Source: Chrysomallon squamiferum (Eukaryota > Mollusca > Gastropoda > Neomphalida > Peltospiridae). Taken from it: 64,000 nt of DNA. The notes below the pieces were generated by a model. That model searched no databases and was not told where the DNA came from. It worked only from the letters and a program-made list of their open reading frames with translations. Below are positions 50,782 to 62,821 of this stretch, one piece after another (positions within the stretch are counted from its first letter, which is position 1; every line of letters begins with the position of its first letter). The translations under genes and the position numbers were made by a program. Where the stretch lies: the NCBI GenBank assembly GCA_012295275.1, contig CM022671.1, positions 9,260,858-9,324,857 on the forward strand, given 5' to 3'.

Positions 50782-50959
50782 AAATATTTTTAAAGATGAC
50801 ATTCATATGTATGAGGCTATACATTTTAATTTCAAGCAAATGTAAAGAAAAACTGTAAAATCTTTAATATCAGTTATTTGAAACTTCTATTTTTTATTTC
50901 ACTTCAAGCATTCAAAATACTATATTCAAAAACCCTATTAAAAGTGTTACACGCACTAA

Positions 50960-51300
50960 ATCTAAATTTCAAAAAATATTTAAAAATGTAATGACATACA
51001 TCTGCAACAAACAAAAGAACTGAGAAATCAATCTGTTATACTGAACTAAAAAGATGAAATTAATTTTCAGATATAGATATATATACATATATAGTAGTAA
51101 CATGATACACAAAAAAAAAAAAAAAAAGTACATCTTTTTAAATTTCAAAAATATTTGAAAATCCTAATAATACACATCTGGAACAAACAAAAGAAAAATC
51201 AATCTGTTATACTGAACACAGAAGATGAAATCATGTTTCAGACAAACACTAAAGTAATATGATACACATTAAAAAGAAATAAAAATACACATTTTTATTC
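50960..51300. repeat. Direct duplication of about 175 bp
   Basis: Copy 1 (about 50960-51135) and copy 2 (about 51136-51300) share, in order, AAATTTCAAAAA-ATATTT, ACATCTG, AACAAACAAAAG, AATCAATCTGTTATACTGAA, AAGATGAAAT, TTTCAGA and ATGATACACA. Copy 1 has an extra TATA-rich insert and a poly-A run. Confidence 0.85.
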
Positions 51301-51420
51301 TGAAATGGAATCGAAACTGTCCTGCATGTATATATATACCTAATAAAGATGTTTTCTTACAGATAATATATTACACCAACCTTTAAAACTATATTATTAA
51401 TAAAAAAAATCTAAATAGTA

Positions 51421-51581
51421 ATTTAAAACAGCATAGTATGATTCAGCATGAAGTCAGTATAATCAGTCGCATAGTGTGAACAATTCTGTAATTAAGTTGG
51501 CATTATCACAGTATTTAAAACAGCATAGTATGATTCAACAGCAAGTCAGTGTAATCAGTCACATTGTGTGAAAAATACTTA
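51421..51581. repeat. Direct duplication, period 92 bp
   Basis: ATTTAAAACAGCATAGTATG at 51421 recurs at 51513. AAGTCAGT, GTAATCAGTC or ATAATCAGTC, and AT(A/T)GTGTGAA follow in both copies. The sequence after copy 2 (about 51585-51735) also looks loosely duplicated, with TTTATGCACATATA matching TTGTGCACACATATA. Confidence 0.85.
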
Positions 51582-51908
51582 ATTTTGTCTTTGTGCACAC
51601 ATATACCTAAATAGAAATACAATGTCATTAATTTAAAATTTAGATTTCTGAATGTGATTCAAAATAGTAAGAACAACTTTTTATGTTCTTTATGCACATA
51701 TAACTGCAATGACATTAACATTTAAATGTTTCAATTGTACAGTTTAACTGCATATAACACTTTAGTTCTGTTACACAGTGAAAATACCCTTAATCATGTT
51801 AAATCCCTGTAAATCACAATAAAATTAAATTAAAATTTCTCAGTTGTATATTACAGTGTAACTTGTTACCTAAATTTAAATACTCTACTGGTACTTTTCA
51901 GTTTCATT

Positions 51909-52696
51909 GTAACAAGACATTACAACTAGTTAAAACATCCCTTAAATACAGAGGTAGGTTTTGTCATATAACAGCAAAAAAAAACAACAACAACAAAACA
52001 AGTCATTACAAGGTACTGTCATACAAAGGCAAAACAAACAACAGTAAAAAGTCAATACAACTAGTAACATAGTTAAAACATTTCTTAACTACAGAGGTTT
52101 TGTCATATAACAGAAAGAAGTGAAAAAATACCCAGTAAGGAGTCATTACAACTAGTAACATAGTTAAAATATCCTTAACTACAGAGATAGATATTGTCAT
52201 GTAACAGCAAAAAACAGTAACAACTTATTACAAATAGTAACATAGATAAAACATCCTTAACAATAGGGGTAGATATTCTCATATAACAAGTAAAAAAACC
52301 TAGTAACGTAGATAAAACATCTCTTAGCTATAGAGGTAGGTATTGTCACATAACAAAACAAAAAAAAGGAAAAAAAGGACATCCAAGTAACAAGTTATTA
52401 TGATTAGTAACATAGTTAAAACATCTCTATCATAGAGGTAGGTATTGTCATGTAACAGCAACAACAACAACCCAGTAACAAGTAATTACAACTCGTAACA
52501 TAGTTAAAACATCATTAACTATAGAGGTATTGTCATATAACAGAAAGAAGGAAAAAACAACTCAGTAACTACTCATTACAACTAGTAATATAGTTAGAAC
52601 ATCTCTTAACTATAGAGATAGGTATTGTCATATAGAGTAAATAAAACTCAGTAACAAGTCATTACAACTAGCAACATAGTTAAAACATAGTTAACA
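51909..52696. repeat. Tandem array of about ten 86-90 bp units
   Basis: Units begin near 51909, 51999, 52051, 52134, 52223, 52300, 52386, 52474, 52563 and 52650. The consensus order is GTAACAAGTCATTACAACTA, GTAACATAGTTAAAACATC, TCTTAACTATAGAGGTAGGT, ATTGTCATATAACAG and a variable A-rich linker. The second unit is a deleted copy of about 52 bases, and the last is partial. The ATAGTTAA and TTAACTAT parts are an exact inverted repeat in the consensus, and fully matched at 52500-52522. No open frame persists through the array, so it is non-coding. Confidence 0.92.
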
Positions 52697-53200
52697 GCAA
52701 ACATGTTAACTGCAGGTGAAGAGGATGATACCAAGACACTATACTGGACCAGTGAAAATAATAGAATGAACACCAGTGATTCTGTTGTAACTAAATTGGA
52801 AGTGGCAGTGCAACTTGTCACACAATGAGATCATAGCTGAATCCTGTCTGTTTTCACTCACACACTTTTCATCACAATCCACAGAGACTCGTTTACACCA
52901 TTACAATTGGAATCATTTTCACTATGCTAACATGCATTTGGCTCTCCATCAATTGTATTGCACGTTAATGAAAGAGACATGTAATGACATTTAATCTTCT
53001 AGTAGATCACATCTGATTAACAAACATGCTGAAATGATTAATTTTAACTGCACAAGTCACTAAGGTATTATAACTAAAATCGTTCACATCCAATAAGAAT
53101 AATATCCTACTTTTGTAGTGATAAAGTATAATGCTGAAGTTTTGTTTGTAATATGTGATTACAGGTGGAACACATAATCAAATTAACAATCAATATATTT

Positions 53201-53231
<31 letters not shown>

Positions 53232-54390
53232 TGCTAATGATTATTTTAGAGAGAGAGAGAGACAGAGAGTAAAAAAGAAAGAAAAATATGAACAGATTTA
53301 AACATATTTTTCAGAATGAATATCTTCCATTATTAAACATGTTGAACCTCCTTTGTTAACGTGTTATTTAATGCTTCAAATAATGAAAAAACAAGTAAAT
53401 GCATTAGTTTAAACATGTTTTACAAATCACTTTATTTTATTAACTCAAAAGGAACCATTCTAATGTATTCACTGAACAAAATATTCAATTAGTAATTTAA
53501 TATTTATTATTTGAACAAATTATATTTCATTTTTATTTTTTAAATAATTCATTTATCTATATTTCTTTTTTATTTCAGAATGACAAAACAACAATGGAAA
53601 AAAAAAAGAAGAAAAAAATCACAAAAAGCATCAAAGTTTACTGTCTACAATAATTCAGTGAGAGAAACAATTCAGAGGAAAACTATTAAATCTCTTGTGA
53701 AAATTAAAAAATCTTTCAAATCCTTTTATCATCAGACATGAAATATTTCCAAGGTTTACAATTTTTCTTTTTCTCTTTACATTTATAATCCACAAATGTC
53801 AATGGGCACTTTCAAGTCACTATTTCCTCAAATGATTATTAACAGCTTATTAATTCAATCTGTTAATAAAACACTTTTTGTTCTGATTAAATTTTCTTTT
53901 TCTCTTTAAATCTTTTTAACTATTTAACAAAGGACTTCCACATTGTTCAACAGGAGTTTAAAATCTCAGATGTCTAAAATTAAGTTATTTAAGTTTTGTG
54001 TTAATTACTGTATACTTGAAGTACTTATATAGAGGGGTTAACAAGATCAAGTTTCTCAGTTTATTTGGTGTGTACAATTAAATTTAGTTTTTGAAAGTAA
54101 CGGTAAAAGTTTCTATGTATTAGTAAGATTAATGCATGTGCATACATATGTGTGTCTTATTATCATCAAGTACATACACTGAATTAAAAACTTTGATATA
54201 TATTAAAATGCAAATGATAACATATAACATATATGAAAAAGAAACTGTAATCTGCAGGTATCATTCCAAATGATCAGGTTGTAAGGGTTGTAAAGTGGGT
54301 CATTCTGAATAATCGTAATGTATACCAAGGAATATTAATAGGAGTGACGATACCTGTAAGAAATAGAACCAATGACTGTTAACAGTAATC
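52697..54390. other. Intergenic DNA after the array
   Basis: No gene is recognised. A TA run lies at about 53204-53230, followed by a short GA-rich tract at 53250-53290. The rest is AT-rich and unique-looking. Confidence 0.5.
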
Positions 54391-54428
54391 ACACAGACAC
54401 ACACACACACACACACACAGACAGACAG

Positions 54429-54459
<31 letters not shown>

Positions 54460-54465
54460 CATACA

Positions 54466-54495
<30 letters not shown>
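54391..54495. repeat. Compound CA / CAGA / CATA microsatellite
   Basis: A CA run, then three ACAG units, then two long CATA runs separated by a short TATA interruption. Frames on both strands (Thr-His or Met-Tyr-Val-Cys repeats) are artefacts. Confidence 0.97.
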
Positions 54496-54496
<1 letters not shown>

Positions 54497-57400
54497 TCAG
54501 AGAAAACAGAACTATGAAGAATTGTTATTAGGAGTCATAATACATATACCAAGTAAAACCTAAGAATATTATTAAGAGTCAACATAAATGTACCAAATAG
54601 AATGACCAATGACATCATATACCAAGGAATCTTCAGCAAATGTCTGGTAGAATCATCAAGGAATGGTGTCATTTTGAGACACAATCCATTGTTCTATACA
54701 AAGTGGCAATGGAATTATTGCTTTGATTAACATGTCCAAAATCAACAGAGTGCAAACCTCTTCAGTGACAACACTGGACTCACTAATTGACTATGTGAGG
54801 TCTACAGATACACGATGACAACACTGGCAAATCTAGATATATCAGCAAAATACACTTCAAACAAGTGACAGATTCCTTTATTAACTTACATTACACATAA
54901 TAACTGGATTATGGTTAATTTTGTTTGGCATAAATGGGTCATGGACATCACAGTATTTAACCTTAATACTTTATGGCAAGAAAAAGGTGTTGGTGTAGTG
55001 TTTGTGTTAATCTAGATAATTATCTTTGGTCTGATGTTAATTTTATTTCTGTATGATAGGTTTCATCTTACAGATGTATGTGCATGTACAACATCAGTGT
55101 CCTATATGTCAATAACTATACTTTTAATATTTGGTGTATATTTGTTCATTATTAAATATTTTCTTTCTCAATAATAAGAAATATCTGAAACAGATAGATG
55201 TTAATGAGTAATTGTTATATATTGTTATATTTATGGTTTATGTTATTCTTAAATCTATTTATTTAAATGCATCTCTGTTTGCTTTTTGTTTTGTTTCGTT
55301 TTTCAATTTTTTATTCTTGTTTTTAATTTTATATTCATATTTCATTTGATGTTATAACTGTATTTTATATTATTAGTGTAAATTCAAAATCCCATATTTA
55401 CTGTACATTTCATGCAAAACGAATATTACTATACTATAAATACAATTAATTATTATTATACAAATGATTGTAATGATATATTATTTTATATTTATTGTCA
55501 AATTGTCAAAGTATTTTCAAAATAAGGCCAATGCAGTTCATTTTATTATAACTATAATTAACTACTACTACAACACACACACACACACACACAGACAAAC
55601 ACAAATACATATACAGACACATGCAGAACCATTGAGAAAGAAAGATACATGTACACACATATAAACTTATGATTTAATTTTAACAAAATATTAATGTCAC
55701 AACATTTGAAAATTACATTTTAATTGTGGTAACTGCTGAATTATTATAAAAAGAAATGACAAGAAAAACCCCATACATTATTGGAAATTCATTTAAGAGA
55801 AAAAGATTATGGGTCTCTCTTACACAGTGCTAGATTGTCTTAGTGGGGGGTCCTAACAGATGTGTACTGTCAGACAGTACAAATGAATCAGTCCAGACTT
55901 TTCCTGTCTTGTCCGTGTGTCTGTGATGATGCACGAGATGCCAGGAAGATGAAAAAAGAAGCTGAATTAAGCCAAGGAAACCAACTAGAGCTGGTCACAG
56001 TTTACACAAATCATGTCCACTTGGAGAAAAATCTAATCTAAAAGCTTTACCTGCAGACAAGTCAGAGCAATACCCTATCAAGATGAATCACAAGTTTATC
56101 AAAACAACATGGTCACAAAGCACTAACTATCAAGTGATGGACTTTCCTCATCTGTTTTATTTTTATTTTTTTTTATTTATTTTTTTTGGTCTATTTTTTT
56201 CTAAACAGTACATGATCAGGAAAGAGTTAATGGTGTAGCATGTTGATTTAATCAGCAGATTCTTCAAACTGATCATCAGTCTCTAGAAAGATTAGCCTTC
56301 GTCAGACCATCCTGAAATATTTCTGAACATTGCCAGACTGGTGAAGAGTGACTGCCTCCACAATCTGTGAAACATGGATTCCTGATGTATTTGTCATTCC
56401 TGTGTTGTTGTTCATGTCTTTTTTCTTCTTATTTCTTTTTTTTTGTCTGTATTTCTCTTTTTTAAATTCTGAATTATTTTATTTATTTCATTTCATTTCT
56501 TTTTTTTCTTTTTTCTTTTTTTGTGGAACCGCTAGGCTGTTTTTGACTTTTTTTTAAATTATTTTTTTCTTTCTTTCTTTCTGTTTTTTTAATAAAAATT
56601 TCATTTAGATTACAACGAAACACATCAGTCCAGTTTTAAGAGTGTAAATTATAATTAAAGTTTGTAATCTCCCAAAAATAAAAACAAATAAGAATAAAAT
56701 AAATTAAATAACTACTAAATAATGCTGCCAAATTAGAGCAGCCTATGGTGTTGCAAATGGTTTTCTTGTACCATTACATTCAAATTATAAAAGAACTCTT
56801 GCTGCTAATTATAGAGATGCAACATCAGGTTTCCTCACTCAAATCAGTGTGAAAATTGTAAAACATCTGTTGTTACTAATTAAATCATTGAAAACTGCAG
56901 ATTTGCTCATATTACATTATGTTAAAAGTATAAAAGTATTTTGCTGCTGACTGTGGCAACAGCTTTCCCTTCTCATGTCATTATTATGTTGGAATAGTAT
57001 ATTATCATGTAATATTAATAAAAAGTAAAATGTGTTGAGTTGCTATAGACATATGATCAGTGAAAACAAGAGTACAGATATACAGATATGTGAAACTAAT
57101 TAAAAGTTTCAACCAAAGAGGATGACAAATTACATCTGAGGTTAATTTAATCATTTTATTTCTTTTCAGGATCTATTCGAGAAGCAAAACAACCCCAAGA
57201 AGGAAGGAAAAAAAATAAAACTGCCTAACAAATTACCAAAATAAAATAATTTATTCATGGGAACAAATTAATTTTGGCTTCTTTTAGAGAAACCAGAAAA
57301 TTAGAAATATCTTTATTTGTGGAAAGTAGGTAGACCATGGAAATAAGGTGTCCAAGATAATTTGTCTGGCAGGCTAAGATGAGACATGTTACACCACCCC

Positions 57401-57980
57401 TATTCTAAGTCCTAATTACACATTTCCTACTCAACTGAAATTCTAATAAATGCTTATTGTTAAGATGAACCCCAGTGTTCTTGTTCTTTTTGGCATCTTA
57501 CTGTAATGATTAGAAATACCTTCCCCCCACAAAAATTAAAAAATAAAATAAAACAGATGTTGCCAAAGGGTATTTAAAATAATTAGGAATAGATATAAAT
57601 ATATATATTATTTAGTTTTAACAAAAAAGAAGTAGAAAATTGAACTGCCTTTTTAAAAAAAGTTTTTGTATTAATGCACAGTTATTTTTAAACTGAAATT
57701 ACTTACTGCCTCATTAGAAACACTTAATTTTGAATACAATCTTTTCAGTTTAGATCCAATCTTTTTGACATTAATTCCTTATAATTTTCATCTTAAACTG
57801 TGTTCAAAATAAAATACATGATTTTAAAATTGTTGAATAAGATATGATGAGAAGTTTAACTTACTTTTTAAATTATTTTGATTTTGTATTTATATCAATA
57901 TGCTTGACACTAATTGCTTGAAATGTTTATCGCAAGTTGTGCACAAAACAAACACCTGATTTTATAACTAGATATTATTA
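54496..57980. other. Intergenic DNA
   Basis: No gene is recognised. A CA run lies at 55573-55594 and T-rich tracts at about 56158-56200 and 56415-56590. The parts from about 55810 to 56110 and from 56220 to 56400 are less AT-rich and complex but have no long frame. Confidence 0.45.
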
Positions 57981-58080
57981 GACACACACACACACACACA
58001 CACATTTATATGTTTTCAAAAGCAATTAACATTTATTAATTTAAATAAATAAGTAAATAAATAAATAAATAAGTAAATGA
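57981..58080. repeat. CA run and AAAT run
   Basis: A pure CA run of about 24 bases at 57981-58004 is followed at about 58042-58078 by AAAT units with a few G changes. Confidence 0.93.
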
Positions 58081-58223
58081 AATCTGATAAAAGGTACCAT
58101 ATGATACATGAGTTACATATATATGCTTTCAGAAAATTAACAAAAATAGTCTTTACTATATCAGTATTTCAACTCTGAATCTTAAGCTAGTCTTTAGATA
58201 AATGTGTATGGGTATTGTACCGA

Positions 58224-58409
58224 TTTATTATTATTATTATCACCATCATCATCATATTTTTCAGTAACAGTAGTAGTAGTAGTAGTTGTAGTAGTAGTAA
58301 TAGTAGCTATAATAGCAATAACAGACATAGTATTTATTTATTATTATTAATATTATTATTAGTTATTGTATTAGCAGTAGCAGCAGTAGCAGCAGTAATA
58401 GCAGAGGTA
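58224..58409. repeat. Compound trinucleotide repeat (ATT, ATC, TAG, CAG types)
   Basis: Consecutive blocks of ATT, ATC, AGT, ATT again and then AGC trinucleotides run with almost unbroken phase of three. The overlapping frame is Ser/Ile/Val/Ala-rich and repeat-derived. Confidence 0.92.
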
Positions 58410-58963
58410 GTTTTTATTTAATTTTTTACTGTCTTTATTATTTAATTGTTATTTACTTTTAAATCAAAGGGCAAAAATGTCTGTTAGTTCAGTGTAAAGA
58501 ATTTTCAATGGTTTATAGTAAAAATATTTACCTTTCTCTAGGTTAGTGTTTATACAGCAAAATCTGAACCAGAAATAGTTGAAAAATAAATATTTCATTA
58601 ATTAAACCTGTCAAACTTTTCTTTTTCATTTAAAGGAAATATGTTTTTTAAGAAAAATATGTTTTTGGAATGTCAGTTCTTTAAAGAAAATAAGCTCATG
58701 TAAAATATCAAACTGCCAAACTATTCCCAGTTTGATTTTAGTTTTAAAAAAATATAAAAAATAAAAGCTAAACATCAAATAGAGCTACATTTTCAAAGCA
58801 GTTAATCTTGAAATAAATAATAGTTTTGTCTTTAAAAACAGCTATAAATACATATTTGATTTTCTGAGATGAACATATATTTTAATATTTATTTGGAAAA
58901 TGACATCAGTCAAAAGAGTCAGTGTGAGTAGTCCTACTTTCATCCTCATAAATGATAGTTATC

Positions 58964-58996
<33 letters not shown>

Positions 58997-61900
58997 TGAT
59001 ATGTTATTATCATTGTGATGGATTAATTGATTTAAAAATGTAACTACATTTGAAGACTTTAATTTCAAAACACGATAATTGCCAAATCAAAATAAAGAAA
59101 AAAAAAAATATCACCATTTGACAGCTGCTGTTCAATGCCCTATAATCATTTTTCTCAAATTTCTACATCCACTGCTGATCCAGCTGTAGACTATAGACCT
59201 TCGTTGCAAAACATTATAAACTCCAGAGCAGAAACATCATTTTTCTCAAAACAAAGAAAATGGATTTATAGCATTTTTGTATTCAAATTCTTCATTTGTT
59301 GTTTCATTGTTTTTACTTTTTTCTCTCTCTCTCTCTTTTTCCTTTTCTTTTCTGGTGATAGACACTTTTTTTTTGCAAGTGTATAACTGATTCATGACTT
59401 TTGGGACAGAAGTTATTCTTGAAAACATATGTTTATTCATCACACTTTTAGAAACATTTTGAATTCAAAAGCATGTGCCCATATCTGTATTGAAACAATT
59501 TTTGTTTTGCAGCAAGTTAAACTTTTCAACTGCTCCCACATTTGTCAGTACAAGCAATACGTTGAAATGAATGGTGTATTAATTATTAGTTAACCTTTTG
59601 AATTCACACAGTCTTGGTGCATATACATACATCAACACTGTCGGATATTTGATACAAATGTGAATGATATCAACATTTCTGGCCACAAGACCAAACAGTC
59701 CTGTGTAGGAATTAGGCCAGTTTAATTAGACAGTACTACTGGTCACAGTAATTAAAGACTTGAAAGAAAATATTTAATAATGCTTAATTAATATCAGTCA
59801 TCCAGTTTGTTATGACATTTTTAATAGTTGTGTCATCTGGTACACTTTCTGTGAATTACTGCATATGCTGATAAAAATCGGTCAGTGAATATGGAATAAA
59901 ATATCTGAATTTTGTTAAATGTGATACCAGTATTTTTCATTACTATAAAAATTAATTAAACAATTTTCAACAACAACAGTGTATTATGTTATATTTATTG
60001 AATATTATTATTATTAACGTAATTAAAAGAAATGTGTATAATGATAAAACGGATATGGTTTTAAAACAAACTTTCCAGGGAGGGACTACCATGGATGATG
60101 ACATAACAGAACTTTTCTGGATATAACAAATACATATGAGGAGTGACTGATCAGCAAAAACAATTTTCACCAACCCTGATATATATATATATATATATAT
60201 AAAAAATAAAAAAATAAACAAAAAGCACAAAAAGACATTTTTATTTCTTCCTTTTTCATAGATAAAAGAGGATAATAACAATAAAATATAATATTAAATT
60301 CACCTAATCCTTTTGGGATTCTGAGGTGAAGATGGAGTTTTATTTTGTTTTGCTTATTAATTTATTCATTCATTGAAAATAATGGATTCTTTGATGATAA
60401 GACATAGCATTGTATTGAACTATTTTAATTCATTATCTTAAATGTAACATTTACTTCCTTTACCTGCCCTTACTGCAGAGTGATTAATATTCCCTCAAAC
60501 TGATAGCTTGCTCAAGAAGATTATTACTACTACTAGTACAATGTGTATCATGAAAAATGGATATCAAACAGAACAATGAGCCAACAAAGACTGGCTCCAG
60601 TAGACAATGACAAGGATGAACACAGGATGTCTTCTGAACATTTCCTGGTAAACAGGACAAGATATTTTCATCCTATCACTTCCTTAGATGTCTATGTGTA
60701 TGTGAAAGTATTCCACAAAAATGCACACGATGTAAAATGGCTTGAAAGTCAAGATGGTCTGTACAGATAAAGTATGAAGTCAAGATGGTAATAGTAATTC
60801 TGGGACGGCAACACTAGAAGGTCAACAAATAGAAAAAAGGAACAAATAAATCTGAAACATCCAGTGTATGGTACAGTTAATAAAATACACTGGCAATATT
60901 TTTCTTGAGGCATGGCTCTATGGGGCTGCTTGTGGTACGATGATGATAAGCATTTCTGTTTATTAATACAACATTTGATTATTATGAAGACGTACAGCTG
61001 AAAAAAATTACCTTGAGCACAAAAATATCCTTCTTCCAGAATCAATATTAATAGTTTTGATCAGTTGTTTGATGGTCTTTGATTTAATTTTTTAATTATC
61101 ACCCTTTTATATTTTATATCTTTTGGGTAATATACACCAAAGTTATATAACTATTGCATTAGTAATAATATATATTATTTTGTTTCCCTAAAATTTCAAA
61201 TATGTCTTTATGGAGTTTAAAGATTCTTAAAGACATGTTGCCTTAATTTTGTTTTCTCTTTAGAGTATTATTATCATCATTATTGTAGATAATTATTTTA
61301 AATTTTGTTTATTTTAATATCTTACCATTCATGTTTAAATTATATATTTCATATTTATAACTCAAATAATGGAACTAACCATCAAGAACAAAAGAACAGC
61401 TAATTAATTAAATAATCAATAATAAAGATAAAGTTACTTTAAGATCTCCAAGACGCTTAAAAAAAAAAAAAAAAAATAATATGTATAAATATATATAAAA
61501 ATAAAAATGATAATAAATGAACAAATAAATAAAAAAAAAATCACCATCAGTATGTGTTATACATTTTTATCCCTAACAAATTAAGAAACTGTAAATGTGA
61601 TCTATGAAACCAATCATTTTTTTTAAATTTATTTTTTAACTTTCTCAAACAGTATTAATTTTTTGTGGATCAATGCCTATCTTTTTTCTGCTCCATTCAT
61701 ATTCTAACTGAAAAACAACTGAAATATATTTTTATCAGGGAAATAAAGCATTATAATGACAAATAATCTAAGGCTTAATAATATGTTACTTTTAAACTTT
61801 CAGTTTCTATATAATATTAATGCTAGTACATAATTTTTTTATTTTAAAAATGAAATAAAATAGTTTAAAGTACAGAAATATTCTGTTTTTAGATTCCTGT

Positions 61901-62548
61901 CAATATGAAGGGTTGATGTTATAGATGTATGACATCAAAGTTCTATTTGTCTATAACTATTCCTGTTCATTCTTTTAATGTGAATAACAATTTTGTTAAA
62001 TTTAGTGTATACTGGATGGTATTAAACAAATTAATTCTTAAAATAAACTTGTAAAACAATTCTATCTATCTATATTTATTTTTTTGGATGGCACATTATA
62101 AGAAAAATTTGACAGAGATGCTAAATACACAGTATTTATATGCTTAGCTGATAATACCAGAGAGTATATAAAAAGTATATCACAAATGGATGGCAATTTT
62201 TTCTAACAAAAGGTTAATATTTGTATGGAATTTTCTCATCTAGTGGAAAGAATTAGAGCAGTCATAAAATCAATACTTTATGAAAAATGTTACATAATGC
62301 TTTATGCAATGTTTGCATACTCCCAGACTGGCATATATGATCTATGATTAAGATTTTTTGAAGAAAAAAAGAGTAGAAAATAAAGGTAAATGTATTGTGT
62401 TAGTGAAAATTGATAATGTGTTTACAGATGAAAGAATAAGTGTTTAAGGTGTTTATAAATAAAGGAATATGGAGGGTAATTATATATGAAAGAAATTTTC
62501 ATTAAATCTTATTATAAAGAATATGAAGATTAATCTGTTTTTTTGGCA
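58410..62548. other. Intergenic DNA
   Basis: No gene is recognised. An AAT run lies at 58964-58995, a TA run at about 60179-60201 and a poly-A at about 61459-61476. The 75-codon plus-strand frame at 60543-60770 lies in less AT-rich DNA but has no known domain or splice context that I can support. Confidence 0.45.
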
Positions 62549-62690
62549 TGTATGTGTATGTGTGTGTGTGCGAGTGTGTGTGTATGTGTCTATTTATCTT
62601 CCAATATATGCATGAATGTTTATTTTTGTTTGTCTGTACATAACTTGTGTGTGTGTGTGTGTGTGTCTGTCTGTCTGTCTGAGTGTTATG
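62549..62690. repeat. TG and TGTC microsatellites
   Basis: An impure TG run at about 62549-62590 is followed by a second TG run at about 62646-62667 that passes into TCTG tetranucleotides to about 62681. Confidence 0.93.
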
Positions 62691-62779
62691 TATGAGAAAG
62701 AGAGATGAGCACTACTTGAAATTATCTTCATTTTGCAATATTTCTGTGGATCAGTAGTATCTTAAAACATAACTATTCT

Positions 62780-62780
<1 letters not shown>

Positions 62781-62820
<40 letters not shown>

Positions 62821-62821
62821 T
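62781..62821. repeat. AAT/ATT trinucleotide run
   Basis: Three TAA units pass into about ten ATT units. Confidence 0.95.

Noticed and set aside
51909-52696. Array considered as a CRISPR-like locus
   Set aside because: The repeats lack unique spacers of constant size; whole units are diverged copies of one sequence in animal DNA.
60543-60770. A 75-codon plus-strand frame of mixed composition
   Set aside because: No family match that I recognise and no supporting splice sites; too short to support alone.
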